A stretch of 64,000 nt of DNA from Xestospongia muta (Eukaryota; Porifera; Demospongiae; Haplosclerida; Petrosiidae), in contig OY848917.1 in assembly GCA_963693285.1 (NCBI GenBank), positions 3,226,501 to 3,290,500 of the forward strand, written 5' to 3'. The translations under genes were made by a program, and so were the position numbers. Below the pieces are notes generated by a model, which was given only the letters and a program-made list of their open reading frames with translations, was not told the origin of the DNA and did not search any database. This document shows, piece by piece, positions 22,764 to 36,111 of this stretch. Numbering within the stretch: the first letter of the stretch is position 1; the number at the start of each line of letters is the position of its first letter.

Positions 22764-25700
22764 CACACATAGACCTCTGAACCATGACATAACATACACA
22801 CACATACATACATAGAAAATACACTCCATATATACAATATATACCTTATAAGTATGTAGTTGAGTTGTTATTATGGTTCTTTCTTCCTCCAATTCAGCAA
22901 TCTTCCTTTTAAATGCAGCACTACTGCTGCTGCCACCAGGAGATGTGGGTGGAGTCTGACTCTTCTTAAGCTGCTCACTAGTAGTTCTAAGCTGAGAGAG
23001 TGCCTCCATGTACTGCCTCTTTTGAAAGTCATATTTAGCCCTAAGGTCTGCATAAAGGAGAGACACATTAAAGGATAAACATTACAATAGTGATATATAT
23101 ACTTTACTACCTATATATTTAAGAAATGTCCAACTGACCTCTTAATCAATTTATACATATGTACATTGTATATCCATGGTATCTGTCTGTCTGCTCTTTA
23201 TACTAAAGTCTTACCATTCAATTTTCTATCTACTCGCTCTTTTTCCACTTTAATATCTCTCAGCTGTTCCTTTAAAACATGTTTCTCTTGTTTAAGACGA
23301 GATATAACATTGTTGCTCTCTCGCTGAGCTAACTGGGAGTCAGCACGATAAGCATCAAATGATTGCTTCAATTCTTTATACTCCTCATCCCAGTTGTGGT
23401 TAATACACAAGACCTAAATATGCAATTGAAGGAAAAACAATTAAGTTAATTATCAAAACTATACACCTCCAAACATTCTATCAATACTACTACAAGTTAA
23501 TATCATTATTACAATGCTGTAACCAAGATCCCCTTTCAATTTGTTGCTATGATAAACATACCAACTACTACAGCAGTCAGCACTATATTATCAATGTATA
23601 TACACAAAGTCACCAATTCTTTTCTTTGCCTCTAAAAATACTTTTTCTTTTCCTCCAAAAATAAATAATAAGTGATTTAATATCCTTTCACAGGATACAG
23701 GAACACTATCAAATAACAAATTGACCCAACAACAGACAGATCATATCATATTAATACAAGCATAATGTATAACTGGAATAATGAATGACCTCATATTAAA
23801 CAACAGACCCTAGTCTAATGTCCCATATCATGTTGCCAAGACATGTTGGTGCGTAGACTTTATGGATTTATGGATATAAATTCACCCAACAATAAATACA
23901 TCATATCATATTAATACAAACATAGTGTATAACTGGAATACTGAATGACCTCATATTAAACAAACAGACCCTAGTCTAGTGTCCAATATCATATTGCCAA
24001 GAGGCCCAAGATATGTTGGTGTGTAGACTTTATGGATTTATCATATTACAGTACAACAGTTACATTTCTTAGACTATGAATCAACTAATATCTGCAAATC
24101 CATTCAAAGAATGTGTTTGTACACACACAACTAGCAACATATCAAATACATACGTAATGAATGGTGATTGTTTTCAAAACTGAAAGTCACAAATACATGT
24201 ACATGTACATGTACAAATACATGTACAAAATACATGTTCATGTACACTTTATTATTGGCAACACCCTAGCTCATTCAGTATAGTAAAGAAACCAAGAAAG
24301 GACATTACATTATTAGGTGTAGCCTAGGGACAGTATAGAAGTAGTATAACACCTATCAACTTGGAAAGTAAAAATAGGTCTTCACTTAGTTTCCATAGCA
24401 ACTACACATTCTAATTCATAAACTACTCTAGAGTTTTAGTGTGCGTGAGTTGACACTATGTGTTAGTTGACCAATATTGGTCTTGTGATTAAGGGATTGT
24501 ATCAATATAAAAACTAACCCTTACTATCTACCAAGACACGTGTCTACAAATCACACAATGTAATGTTAATGGTTAGAGATTAAGTCTCCATTTTACCATA
24601 TACTTCTTAGTAAATAAAGTAAGTATTAGTTGACAAACAGTAGTGACTACACTACTACACTCAACCTAGTAAGCTACATCAAATCATTGCATACAGAGAC
24701 TAACTGCTGTTATCTCTTGTTAAGTCATTTAATAAGTACTTAGACCTTTGAACAGACAACATTCAAAGTCATCCTAGACTTTGATACAAAGGACTAGGGT
24801 ATACCCCAGGTATAATGGTGTTATTGAGTGTGTGTAATAACAATGAAATTATACCAACCATACACAAGAGAGAGGGGTAATTACCATACAATATACACAA
24901 GCATTGTGTTTTCAATCAGTTAATATACACAGATAATTTTAGACTTTCATAGAACTCGATTTGTTTGTGGTACAAAGTAATTTGTTTAGATAAACATATA
25001 AAAATTCAGGCTATCTTTGTTCATTAAAGATACACAAACAAACTCAAATCATAACACAACAGACATTGAACCATGAGGGACATGTGTTACTACAAAATTG
25101 AGAGGAACATCCTTTAAACCTTAAATCATTTATAAACAGACTAATTAAACCACCGACCTGTAAACTAGGAAGACTAACAAGCCATATCATAGAACGAAAT
25201 TGATGTGACAATTTGTTAGGTTGAGGAGGGTTATTTACCAAAAAAAAACAACTAACCTGGTATTGTAACCAAATATGGTAGTATAATAGTATGTGTGTGT
25301 GTGCTCATACTAAAGACATCCATACTTGGTAAAAAATTTTAATACTAAAAGTAAACGTGTTCCATTGTCGTAGTTCCAAAATAATAAACCACAATACAGC
25401 TTAAGTGATGCAATCAGAACAGGTCACAATTTAGAATAACAGTCTAGTCAAGGTAACCTGCAACTCAACCACTTGAAATCTCCACAGAGAGAAGTTCCAA
25501 TTACATGTAGACAAATTGTAACTAGAAGCTGAAACTACTTTCACTATGTAAGCATTACATTAGTTACATACAATACCTACATGTCTAACAACCTATAGAG
25601 GCCAGACACTATGTAAACATCCCTCATGAAATATGACCACACTACTAGAGTTGATACAAATATACGTAAATTACGCTACCCACTTAATGCACAACAATTC

Positions 25701-27455
25701 CATGCTTCAGCAAAACTAAGACCTCATATTAAGTCTTAAAACAGACTCTGTCCTCGATATGTGCATTTTTACATGTATTATGTACCTGTTCATTACTATT
25801 GCATAGAGTATATAAAAGAATTAAATTTTATATAAATGATTTAGTTAAAGAATTGAAAACTTGATGTTGTTATAAGAAAAATATTTAGAAAGGAGGCCTC
25901 TAACTATAAACAACGCACGAATGTAGTTACTACATTAAAAATGGCAGCCAAGGGTTAACATCAACATTGTTACATCATTGTATTATAGAGACTTCTGTTG
26001 AAATATGTTCATGTGCAATAGACTTGGCAACAATGACTGTGCAACCCTAAAATCTCCTTCATTAGTAGTTTCAGTACAGTGAGCAAATGGTTAGAAAAAT
26101 GATCTAATGCGTTATTGATATATATGTGTAGGGTTTGCTGTGCATATTAGATGTATTCTGTCTTATTAATCAATGTAGCTATAAGAGTTAGGTTTACTTT
26201 GAACTATGAATTGTTATTATAAAGTTGTCTTCTCAGGGAAACAACCATGTTATGAATATGGTCAATATGAATAAGATTAAACCACACCCTCTATAAAGGA
26301 AGACAACATTCTCAGTGTAGTAATATACTGAAATTATATAACTATCTTTATATTAAAAAAAGAGCACAGTGTACCTAGCAACCAAAATAACATGTTATTG
26401 CTATAGCTCTCATTGACTGTATACATAAGCATTCAGAAAGCTATGTACATTCTCTATATTAATATCATACATAATTATTATGTACAGTTGTCATGGTGAT
26501 GATCATTCCAACTATACTGTATAGGCTACTCTGAAAGCACATATGTTCTGTAAACAATGCCATAGCTTGACACGCCTTGGTGAATTAAAAAGCTCTTAGT
26601 GACAGGTATAATACACTTATTTTAACAAATATATTGATATAATAATCAATTTTGTAAGGAAGTTACATACAGATCTCACATGTATAAGGGTGTTTCACTG
26701 TTGTGAGATCAATTGGTGATGTCATCAGCCATGGTGTATTATATAAACCCTAAACCCTAACCTAACCTTAGTGATATAAACATCCTATATAGCATCGGTT
26801 TAGAATATATGGACTGTATGTGTTAACGTACAGTCAGTATTTTGGTAAACCAAACACAGGCAATAATTATTACAAGAAAGATTAAATTTGAATTCACAGA
26901 ACCACCTTGTACTAACTCCCTAACAAATGAGCCTTACTGATGATTATCTCAACTGTCACATGATTATATCATATAGTGTAACTACCATAAAAGGGCTACT
27001 ACCACTATGTACATATTCTTTATTTTTACTGAGCAATACAACAGATTAAAACTCTGGTGTAAATTAACTCTCAAATCTAATCACAAGATTGAATTCGATA
27101 TTAATACTAAGATCATCAATCTTCGATGTACCAATATTCAAAATATTCCAAGAAATTCACAAACAACACACTTTCTAAAACAACTAGCTAGCATAAAATA
27201 CCATTTTCTCTAAAACAACTAAGTATCATAAAGTACCACTTAAGTACATGGTTACTTTATTCAGCGAATAGTAAGTATAGGTATTCTATCTTTCCACCAT
27301 TATCTCACCTCGTCTAGTTGATCTCTTAGCTTCAAAACCTCTTTCTCACGCTCTGCCAACACTTCCAAAGCGTTCTGAAAATCTCGATCACGCATGGTCA
27401 CAGGTCCTTCTTCTGTAACATCTGGAATAGGCGGACTTGATGTCATCTCAGCCAT
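21084..27455 (-). CDS. TNIP: TNIP/ABIN-like UBAN-domain coiled-coil adaptor
   Basis: Six exons (27309-27455, 23215-23413, 22845-23047, 22144-22245, 21869-21988, 21084-21698) join in frame to 461 residues from ATG 27455. Residues about 30-250 are mostly coiled coil. INHNWDEEYKELKQSF (about 53-68) resembles the ABIN homology region seen in vertebrate TNIP proteins. The exon 3/4 junction encodes a UBAN-type motif, QLHTYKEDFEAEKRDRERL (about 178-196), with the DF..E+..RE pattern used by NEMO, optineurin and TNIPs to bind linear ubiquitin. The C-terminal 200 residues are Pro/Ser/Thr-rich and probably disordered. In vertebrates such proteins restrain NF-kB and cell death via A20 in the cytosol; here that is inference. 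Optineurin-like is the alternative, but no zinc finger was found. Intron 1 is 3.9 kb, the others short. Confidence 0.78.
22733..22762. repeat. (TA)n microsatellite in TNIP-like intron
   Basis: About 30 bases of TA repeat between exons 3 and 4 of the TNIP-like gene. Confidence 0.85.
23721..24041. repeat. 160-bp direct tandem duplication in intron 1 of the TNIP-like gene
   Basis: Two copies start TTGACCCAAC (23721) and TTCACCCAAC (23881), and both end near TAGACTTTATGGATTTA. They differ by scattered substitutions and small indels. No coding potential. Confidence 0.85.
26745..26770. repeat. short telomere-like CCCTAA stretch
   Basis: AAACCCTAAACCCTAACCTAACC gives three to four imperfect CCCTAA units inside intron 1 of the TNIP-like gene. 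It is too short to be a telomere and is probably a repair or chance product. Confidence 0.5.
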
Positions 27456-29745
27456 TTGCTTTAGAGTTCGTTAGAAATAATGAACGATACTTGGTAAATT
27501 AGGTTAATATAATCATTTATTCGGTGGATCACGTGTGCAATTATAACATCATTTTTGTGACTTTTTGTGACAAACAACTATAGCGCTGTCAGAATTCATT
27601 ACTTATATTATTAGCAGTCTTTAGTTAAGACTGAGAGCATTCTTTTTTGCATGATATTACCAAGATGAAGATTAAATCAAAGCAAACTTGTTATTTGAGG
27701 CCATTGAAGGAATGCTTTTATCATTGAGTACAATCAACTCTATAATAACATATCTAGCCTTAGTAGGATGATGACTTGTAGTCATTGTTACATACCACTT
27801 TATGTCAGTTTATCATCCAACACCATCTGTTTGCTATCTGTAGCATTCCTTTTTACACAAGAGCATGTGCTTCTAACAATATTATCCCATCAATACTACA
27901 TATTCATGATATTTGTCTCCAAACAACAGTACACTCAAATATCAACTTATACTAGGAGAGCAACTGTTTAAGAGTTACAACAATTTATACAATTATTGTC
28001 GTCACCGGAACAAATAGGAATATTATTGTGAAATACAGCAAATAGCTTTTGCATTCCGATGTCTTTGTAGGTAAATATGACTTAATATGGCCTTAATCTA
28101 ATAACATACTATAATGAATGTTAAATAAAGTACTGAGCACAGTATGAAAAACATTTTAATATGTATACCTTAAAAATTTTATAGAAAAATTTTTTGTGTA
28201 GACACGTGTAATGTAAATTTAAGACATTAGGTTCCCTTGAAGCTAAGCTATGCACATATATAGACACAGCTTCCTCTGTTGTTGACAATGAAACAGAGAA
28301 TACAGTCATCTTGTTAGTTTCATATCACCATAAATGTGCATCACAAATTTCTCTATGCATGGTATCATAACATTTAATAATATTCATATACCATTGTGAT
28401 TTCTATGTCAACATCAGTGGTAATACCCATTATAAATTATTACTAATAATTGTATATGTACACATGTACACACAGCAGTGAATGTTGTAACTGATAGTGG
28501 GTAATGCCCTTTCACTTCAATAAGTACTTAAAACCACTATAGCTGTTAAAGGCATCCACTATGGTGTAAGCAAGAAATGGTCAATATAAAAAGTCTTATA
28601 AGATTTTGCAATTATATATATATATATATATGGAGGAACCATCATACACTGCATCTGTGCATGGAAATATTATATATAATATAAGAATGTTGATTTTCAT
28701 TTTCATTATGTCTAAGGCATTGTGTCTCATTGTTTGACTTACATTATATTATCTATTAGTAAACTGTATATATATATATACATAACAATCAACTCAAATA
28801 AGAAGTTCCAGTTGTTATTATGTCATTCTTAACCATTGTTCTAATTGTAGTTCCAGCCAAGTCATCATCAGTTAGTCAGTTACTATATTTAGCAAGAGAA
28901 GAACAAAACCCAAAAACTAAATGCAAGATGCTTACTCATTCTTTGTGAGCAATCATTAGTCTTTTTAATTGTAGAATATCAGTTCTGTGTTGCATGTAAG
29001 GAAATGTTTTGCTAACAATATATATTTGGTGTTAATAATCACTAGTTGTAAATTGTTTGTGAAATCGTAAGCAGAAAACACAATCAAGTAGCAGCATAAA
29101 CATGACTAATATTAGACAAAGATAACTTGCTGAAGTTAATTTAGAGAGCGCTTGGATATTATCATTCTTTTCTAGAAAAGAACAATCAAATGGAAGCATA
29201 ATTTGCTTCATATTACACAAAGAAATGTATAAATGCTTTAACTAAGCATATATATATATATATAATACACAAATCTACTCTCATTCAGCAATTTTATTAT
29301 TAGTTGAATGTTTGACCATTAGGTATAGTTACAGGTGTAAGATATAGATTGATTAGAATTCAATAGACCATCTGTAGTCAGATTCATAATTGAATAAAAA
29401 GATAAACTTAATTAAGCTTGGCCTATATACAGAACAGTTACTAATGATGTGAACTGATGGTTGTAGGTTCTTAGTCAATGAGTTGTGTTATGTGATATGC
29501 TTAATGCATGGTACCAGGGTTCACACAGCCTATGCACAACAATTACAAACATTCTCTATTATTACAAAGATAATAGTTGTTTGTTATTCAAAAGTTCATT
29601 ATGATAAAGATAATCATTAGAGCACAACTAACAAACAGCCCTGGCAGTGTATTGAACAATTAATCCTAACATAACTTGCAGCATGATACAGTATATAAGC
29701 AAAAGTCACTTTCTTACTTGCACTCTGCCATCACCACGAAAAAGA
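27456..29745. other. intergenic region between TNIP-like and EGF genes
   Basis: The two genes point away from each other across about 2.3 kb, so both promoters should lie here. I see only AT-rich sequence with short TA tracts (near 28613-28631 and 28769-28780) and no convincing open frame, RNA gene or element. Confidence 0.5.
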
Positions 29746-32180
29746 ATGTTTCATACACAGCTCTCTCTTTTAATAATAATTGCTACACTCTGTGGTACCA
29801 TTTCTGCTCAGTACTGCCACAAAGGATATATTTGGAAAAGTGGCCAATGTATCGATATCGATGAATGTAAGAACCAAAATGGAGGTTGTTCCCATTACTG
29901 CCACAACATGCAAGGAAGTTACTCGTGTACATGTGATACTGGATACACTTTGGGGTCTAATGGTCTCTCTTGTGAGGATATAAATGAGTGTGCCTGGAAC
30001 AATGGCGGATGTGATCAAACCTGCAAGAATACAGACGGCAGTTTTGTATGTCAATGTATGGAAGGATATAGTCGTCAACACTACAAATGTGTCGATGTCA
30101 ACGAATGTGATGATATTCGTAGCAATAATTGTGAACAACATTGTCGAAATACCGAGGGCAGTTTTGAATGTTATTGTTGGAGTGGCTATGAACTTGGAGT
30201 CGATGAACGGTCCTGCCTTGACATCAATGAATGCTGGACTGCCAATGGTGGTTGCTCAGACATATGTAACAATACAGTTGGAACTTATACCTGTCTTTGC
30301 CCTCCCGGATACTCACTCTCGTCTAATGGTTATTCATGTGAGGACATTAATGAATGCTCTCCAACATCTCCATGCTCACAGTTGTGCCACAACACTCGTG
30401 GAAGCTTTGAATGTAGCTGCTTGACAGGATTTCAGCTGGCTAATGATGGTATCACCTGCAATGATGTCAATGAGTGTCTGTGGGCTAATGGTAATTGCGA
30501 TCAAATCTGTAATAACTATCCTGGATACTACAACTGCAGCTGCAACCCAGGCTATACACTCTATGACTTCTTCCAATGCAAAGACATTGATGAATGTTTG
30601 TATGACATTGATGGTTGCGACCACTATTGTTATAATATACCGGGTAGTTTTGCCTGTACCTGCTGGAAAGGATTTCTGCTAGAAGATAATGGAACATGCA
30701 CAAATATTAATGAATGTGACGAAGTTGAATGTGAAGGGACATGCATAGATACCGTGGGAAGTTACTACTGTACTTGTCCAACTGGGTTTACAGTGGACTA
30801 CAGTACTGGTTTGTGCCAATCTGGATACACATTGGATTACAGTACTGGTTCCTGTTATCTAGTACCTACTGGTTGTCTGGATATCAATGAATGCATCAGC
30901 GGACAAGCTCGTTGTGATCAAATCTGCCGTAACAATGAAGGATCATTTGAATGTTCATGTTACAATGGTTATAATATAAGTAGTGATGGCAGTACATGTG
31001 ATGACATTGATGAATGTTCAACAGGTGTTCACAATTGTCTAGATGACAACTACTGTCTGAATACTAAGGGTAGTTTCATCTGTACATGTCCATCTGGGTT
31101 CCAATTAGGACCTGATGGCCTAACATGCTGGGATATTAACGAATGTCTCTATGATTCAAGCTGTCAACAGATTTGCAGCAATACTTTTGGCTCTTATAAT
31201 TGCAGTTGCTGGATTGGATATGAACTGGACTTTCATTCCGACAATGACAGAGGATTTGTTTGTGTGGATATTGATGAATGCAATAGAGGTTTACACAATT
31301 GTTCTCAAATATGTGTTAACATTCCCGGCTCTTTTGAATGTGATTGTAACTATGGGTATCAACTTAGTTCAGATGGAAGAACTTGTGAAGATATTGATGA
31401 ATGTCGTACAAAGAGGCATGATTGTGACTCAAAAACTGAAAGATGTGTCAATTTAATTGGAAACTTTACTTGTGAGTGTCGACGTGGCTATATAAGAAGA
31501 GCATCTGGTCTATGTGGTGAGTTTTGTATACTTTGTGCAAAATAGAGTAAATTTTATCTCAATCTCTTTCATTTCTTTGTATAGAACTGAATCAACCTCC
31601 TTCTGACCCTCCATCCACACCATCTTCTCCTACTCCTGGTCCACCTTCTGACCCTCCATCTCCAACCACACCCTCTTCTCCTACTCCTGCTCCCTGTGAT
31701 GCTCTGCAATGTCAACAGATATGCCGTATTCGAGGTGATGGGACAGCTGTATGTCTCTGTAACCAAGGTTACAAGTTGACAGGGGATGGACGTACTTGCA
31801 GAGACATTGACGAGTGCCAGACTAGAAATTTATGTGATCATTTTTGCCACAACACACCTGGAAGTTTTCGTTGCTCTTGCCGGCCACATTACACTCTAGA
31901 CACAAATGGAAGAACCTGCTGTCCTTCCACTACTTATCCTGGTCATCCACTACAGCCTCCTAGACACTACCCCAGACCTCCTCCAGTTGGTTATCCAGTT
32001 GGTTATCTACCATCGTTTCCTGCTCATTATCCCAGACGTCCTCCAGGTCACTTACCACAGCCTCCTCCACACTATCCCAGACGTCCTTCTTCATTGTACA
32101 TGCACTACCCAAAACCTAACGTACACTCTTACATTGGATTATCTTATCCTCAAGGCTCAAAGATGCATAAAATAGGATAG
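29746..32180 (+). CDS. secreted calcium-binding EGF-repeat protein with proline-rich tail
   Basis: Exons 29746-31516 and 31585-32180 (phase 1) encode 788 residues. I chose ATG 29746 because it opens a signal peptide ([17 protein letters not shown]...); an in-frame ATG 21 codons upstream would bury it. Fourteen repeats start with the calcium-binding D-I/V-D/N-E-C motif (one with N first) and carry the Ser/Tyr/Phe-C-x-C consensus seen in fibrillins and fibulins. A linker of repeated SDPPS/SPTP residues and one non-calcium EGF-like domain with RGD between Cys3 and Cys4 lie in exon 2, before the last cbEGF. The final 90 residues are rich in Pro, Tyr and His ([14 protein letters not shown]). It is probably an extracellular-matrix or adhesion protein; no orthologue is named. 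AATAAA at 32182. Confidence 0.88.
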
Positions 32181-32408
32181 AAATAAACTCAAACCACCAA
32201 TTTCTGAAATTTCTGAACATTAATTAATTGATTTATGTGTACAATCTCATATTTGAATGTTTACAATTTTATGTTTGTTTTGGTAAGTGTTTAGTTGCTA
32301 ACCTACAACTTTGGAAGAACTTGATCACCTTTCTGGATAAATCATAAACAATTTACAGTGTTGATAAGATTTATCATCACTTACTGTTACTTGATTAATT
32401 GAAGCTGT

Positions 32409-32552
32409 TACTTGATTAATTGAAGCTGATCTAGCATCATTAATGATGGATAAATGAATGACCTGTCGTACTATCTAATGTCAGTACTTGATTCATTGAA
32501 GCTGATCTAGCATCATTAATGATGGATAAATGAATGACCTGTCTAATGTCAG
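32409..32552. repeat. 76-bp direct tandem duplication
   Basis: Two copies start TACTTGATT(A/C)ATTGAAGCTG (32409 and 32485) and contain ATCTAGCATCATTAATGATGG. They lie in the intergenic region after the EGF gene. Confidence 0.85.
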
Positions 32553-33609
32553 TTAGTACATGATTACTTTGTATACTTTTCAGACCCTAGATATCACACC
32601 TAACTATTGCCATGGTCATTGTTGACATCTTATAACCATAGGTATCATATACAACTGTTTCAACTTGATCGATAATAGAGAAATCTAATTTAGCTAAGGT
32701 AAAAGAGAAATTTAATTTAGCACCGTAGCTAAGTCCCAAACCAAACATTTATTCAATGAATTTCACTTATACTGGGAATGTTTTCGAAACAATTTGGGAC
32801 TCACTGTCCGTGTTTTTCTCTCTATTGAAGGCAAGATGTATGACGTCAACAGTCTGATGCCAAACAGATGACATTAATTTTATAGACATACTGTCTTTGT
32901 AGATATTTGGGACTCAAAGTAGGTATGCTAATTAGATAGCAAAATAAATAATTCAACAGTGATTTTCAAGTTATGATAACCCGTAAGGTGATGTTGACAA
33001 AAACATTAAAAATCACCGATCTTTGGATTGACATTTACGAACATATTCTACAAGTAATAGACCATTGCTATCAAGAATATTACATGTAATGTTACCTCTG
33101 ATGATGTAATTTCCAAGTATTTAAAGAAAAATAACACCTCTTAATTTACTTGGCTTCTATTATCAGACACAGTATAATTATAACTCATCACTGTCTATTC
33201 ATAACTTCCCTTTGAACCCTCCAACATCCATATACATCCATAGTAACTTATTAACCTGTGAAACTACAACCAGACTAGGGGAATGATCATGTATGTTTTA
33301 GTGGCTTGGTGTCTGTTTATAATCCTTATAGTTCTTTCATAAAATAACCTTTAGGAGACACTATGACTGTGCGTATAGTGAGTCATTGTTATGTGTACAA
33401 ACAGGTATTCAAATTACATGCAAGTAAAAGTATATGAAGCATTGTATAATTGTATGACAAATATAATTTGAGAAAGGTTGACTTTATGGGAAACACAGTG
33501 ATTATACTGCTGTACATAATGTGATTTTGGAAACTCGAAGCTATGGTTTCAGTCTAACTAATAATTCAATTTTATGCGAAAATGGTGATAATTCAAACAT
33601 TGAATGCTA

Positions 33610-33646
<37 letters not shown>

Positions 33647-33960
33647 ATGTATATTAATAGTAATTATTATTATTATTATTATTATTGTACAGAACTTGTG
33701 AAATTGAAATTGATAATGTGATCTTTAAAACTGCAAAGTAAGAATTTTTAACAAATTCTATATTACCAGCAACGTTGTTGTCAGAACCATTTACCACTAT
33801 TCTTTGTCCCGAGGTTACGTGCTTTCTGTTTGTATATATACATTGTACGGTATGTAGAATTTCCGACAAATAATGAATTCATTTGGGATGGGCGTGACTC
33901 ATGGGGGGAATAACCTGACTGAACCTATATTTAACTCAGTGGTATATCGAACTATAGCCT
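32553..33960. other. intergenic region after the EGF gene
   Basis: No gene seen. It contains a (GT)n run (33615-33645) and an (ATT)n run (33663-33687), which create the low-complexity open frames there. Confidence 0.5.
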
Positions 33961-34016
33961 TCAAACTTCGTCGTTTAAAGACCCAAGAAATCATTTCAGA
34001 GTTTTAAAATCTAGAG
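33961..34016 (+). promoter_or_regulatory. possible 5' untranslated exon of the C2HC coiled-coil gene
   Basis: A good donor (CTAGAG|GTGAGC at 34016/34017) and an acceptor just before the coding exon (GTTACAG|CTAAC, exon start 36078) would define a non-coding first exon and a 2.06-kb intron. The exon start is a guess. Confidence 0.3.
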
Positions 34017-34665
34017 GTGAGCAACTTTGACTAAAGCATATAACTAATACCCTCAATGTTTATATATATATAGCTAACCTTTGATCCTTTCTTGAGGTAT
34101 AACGACTACTTTGTTATGCATTTTGTTTGTCTTCTATATCCCCGCTCTAATTGATACTTGCATCACAAGGTGATTGTTGTCATAGAAATTTGCAACAATC
34201 ACTTGTAAGCATAACTACCTGATATTTCATTGGATTAAGTTGAAGTAGACATTAAAAGAGGATCTGTTAAAATATGAAGCAATAAAGAATGTTAACCTCT
34301 GATATATGTTACACTTTCTTTGTAGTTTGAAACCGCCGTCTCTTAGTGTAGAGTTGGCAATACCAGACTATGTATGTCATGTATAAGATCACACTTGTTG
34401 GTCAGTGAATGCTTCAGTTGACTATTAATTTAATTTTAATTTCAGTACAATGTGATCATACCATCCACCAATTTTTTGCATTGGGTTTCACTGACTTACT
34501 ACTCATTGCTTTTTAAGTTCTTGTTATTGAGGCTATCCTCTATGTCTTGGACTATGGAATTCCTTTAATGATTTGTACAGTAGAACATTGTGTGAACAAA
34601 CCATCGTATAAAATTTGTGGTAATAGAAATACTTTTCAAGCCTAGCTTTGTCTCTGAAGTATTAT

Positions 34666-34787
34666 AAACACAGCCCACATGACTATTACACGACTTCCTA
34701 CTAGAAACCAAGCACCATTGCCTACTAAACACAGCCTACATGACTATCACACGACTTCCTACTAGAAACCAAGCAGCATTGCCTACC
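34666..34787. repeat. 61-bp direct tandem duplication
   Basis: Two copies starting AAACACAGCC(C/T)ACATGACTAT at 34666 and 34727, nearly identical, in non-coding sequence. Confidence 0.85.
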
Positions 34788-36111
34788 TTACTTTAAATAG
34801 ATGAGAGAGAGAGTGTACATTAGTTATGGATTACATTTAAGCTAGCTATAGCTTTGCATTTTATATCTGTTCCTTTTTTGTTGTCTTTGACATAAAGTTG
34901 TTGAATATTTTACTTTTAAATTTGAGTTGATTCTTAATCCACACAGTTATAGGTTATATATGTCCTAATCTACTTACCTACTCCCTCATTGAAGGTATAG
35001 CATGTCATCTAATTATAAGAAGGAAATTAAATTTCCACTTAGGTGATCTACGTAGCATTGTTATGCATTATGGGCAATCAAAAGCAGACACATTGTCAAT
35101 TCTACAATAAGAGATTGTATAGTGTATATGTCATAACATATATTGTCTTGTCTTTGTCAATGGGCTCTACAACATTGTTATTAATAACTGATAATGCCTT
35201 TAGAGATAATCTTATTCCTAGTGTTTAGCCCAGTAGCCATGGTTCTATATAGTTACACTGTGCGATACTATAATTTCATATCATGAGAGCTGCAATAAAC
35301 ATGAGTTATCACTAAATAGCAATGTCAAAGAGATGTAACTCGTATGTGGTTTGTTGAAATCCATAGAAGTCTATCATGGCTACACCATAAAATGGTTTAC
35401 AAATATGATTAGTGCTTTCTCTAAAAGGCCATAGAAGTCAAGTATATGAAACATTTGGTAAAACCCTTTCATGTGACCTATTGCTTTTTGAAATATCAAA
35501 TGTATAGCCTTTGAGATTATATTGTTGATAAATTAGTAGTAATAACATGTATCAAACAGCAATGTTACAATATCTTATGCAACAAAATATGTGTTTAACA
35601 ATAGTTATAGACTTTGACTCCAGAGCAGTGGTATATTATCTCATTTAGATCAATATCACTGATAACTATATTGTATATGGCTTATAGCACTCTGTAGTAC
35701 TTTATCTGTAGGGAATCATGTTAAATGTAGTCCCTAGTATTATGTATTATCTATAAAACAAGAAGGACTTGCTCTCCAAATTCATTTAGGAAATTATTGT
35801 TAAATTTAATGTTATGTAACATCTTACATCAGGTGATGCATATCATGATCTCATACCTGACTTAGCTTACCAAATGCAAGGTCATTGACACTACTTAATA
35901 CACACAATGTCAGCAATGATGTATTATGTATAATCAGTCTTTAATATGGATGTATCTGCTACTGTATACTGTATAATAAAATTATTTGCATATAATGATT
36001 ATGTATTGTGAACGATACAATACTTGTATTAGAAGGTATAGATGCACAAAGATTTTATAACAATGCTTCTGTTACAGCTAACAACCAGGTGACTGAATTT
36101 GCACTTTCACT

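Noticed and set aside
26745..26770. True telomeric sequence
   Set aside because: Only a few imperfect CCCTAA units within an intron, with unique sequence on both sides.
29780..30703. Other-frame open reading frames over the EGF gene on both strands
   Set aside because: Shadows of the Cys-rich repeat coding frame, which alone shows the regular EGF cysteine pattern.
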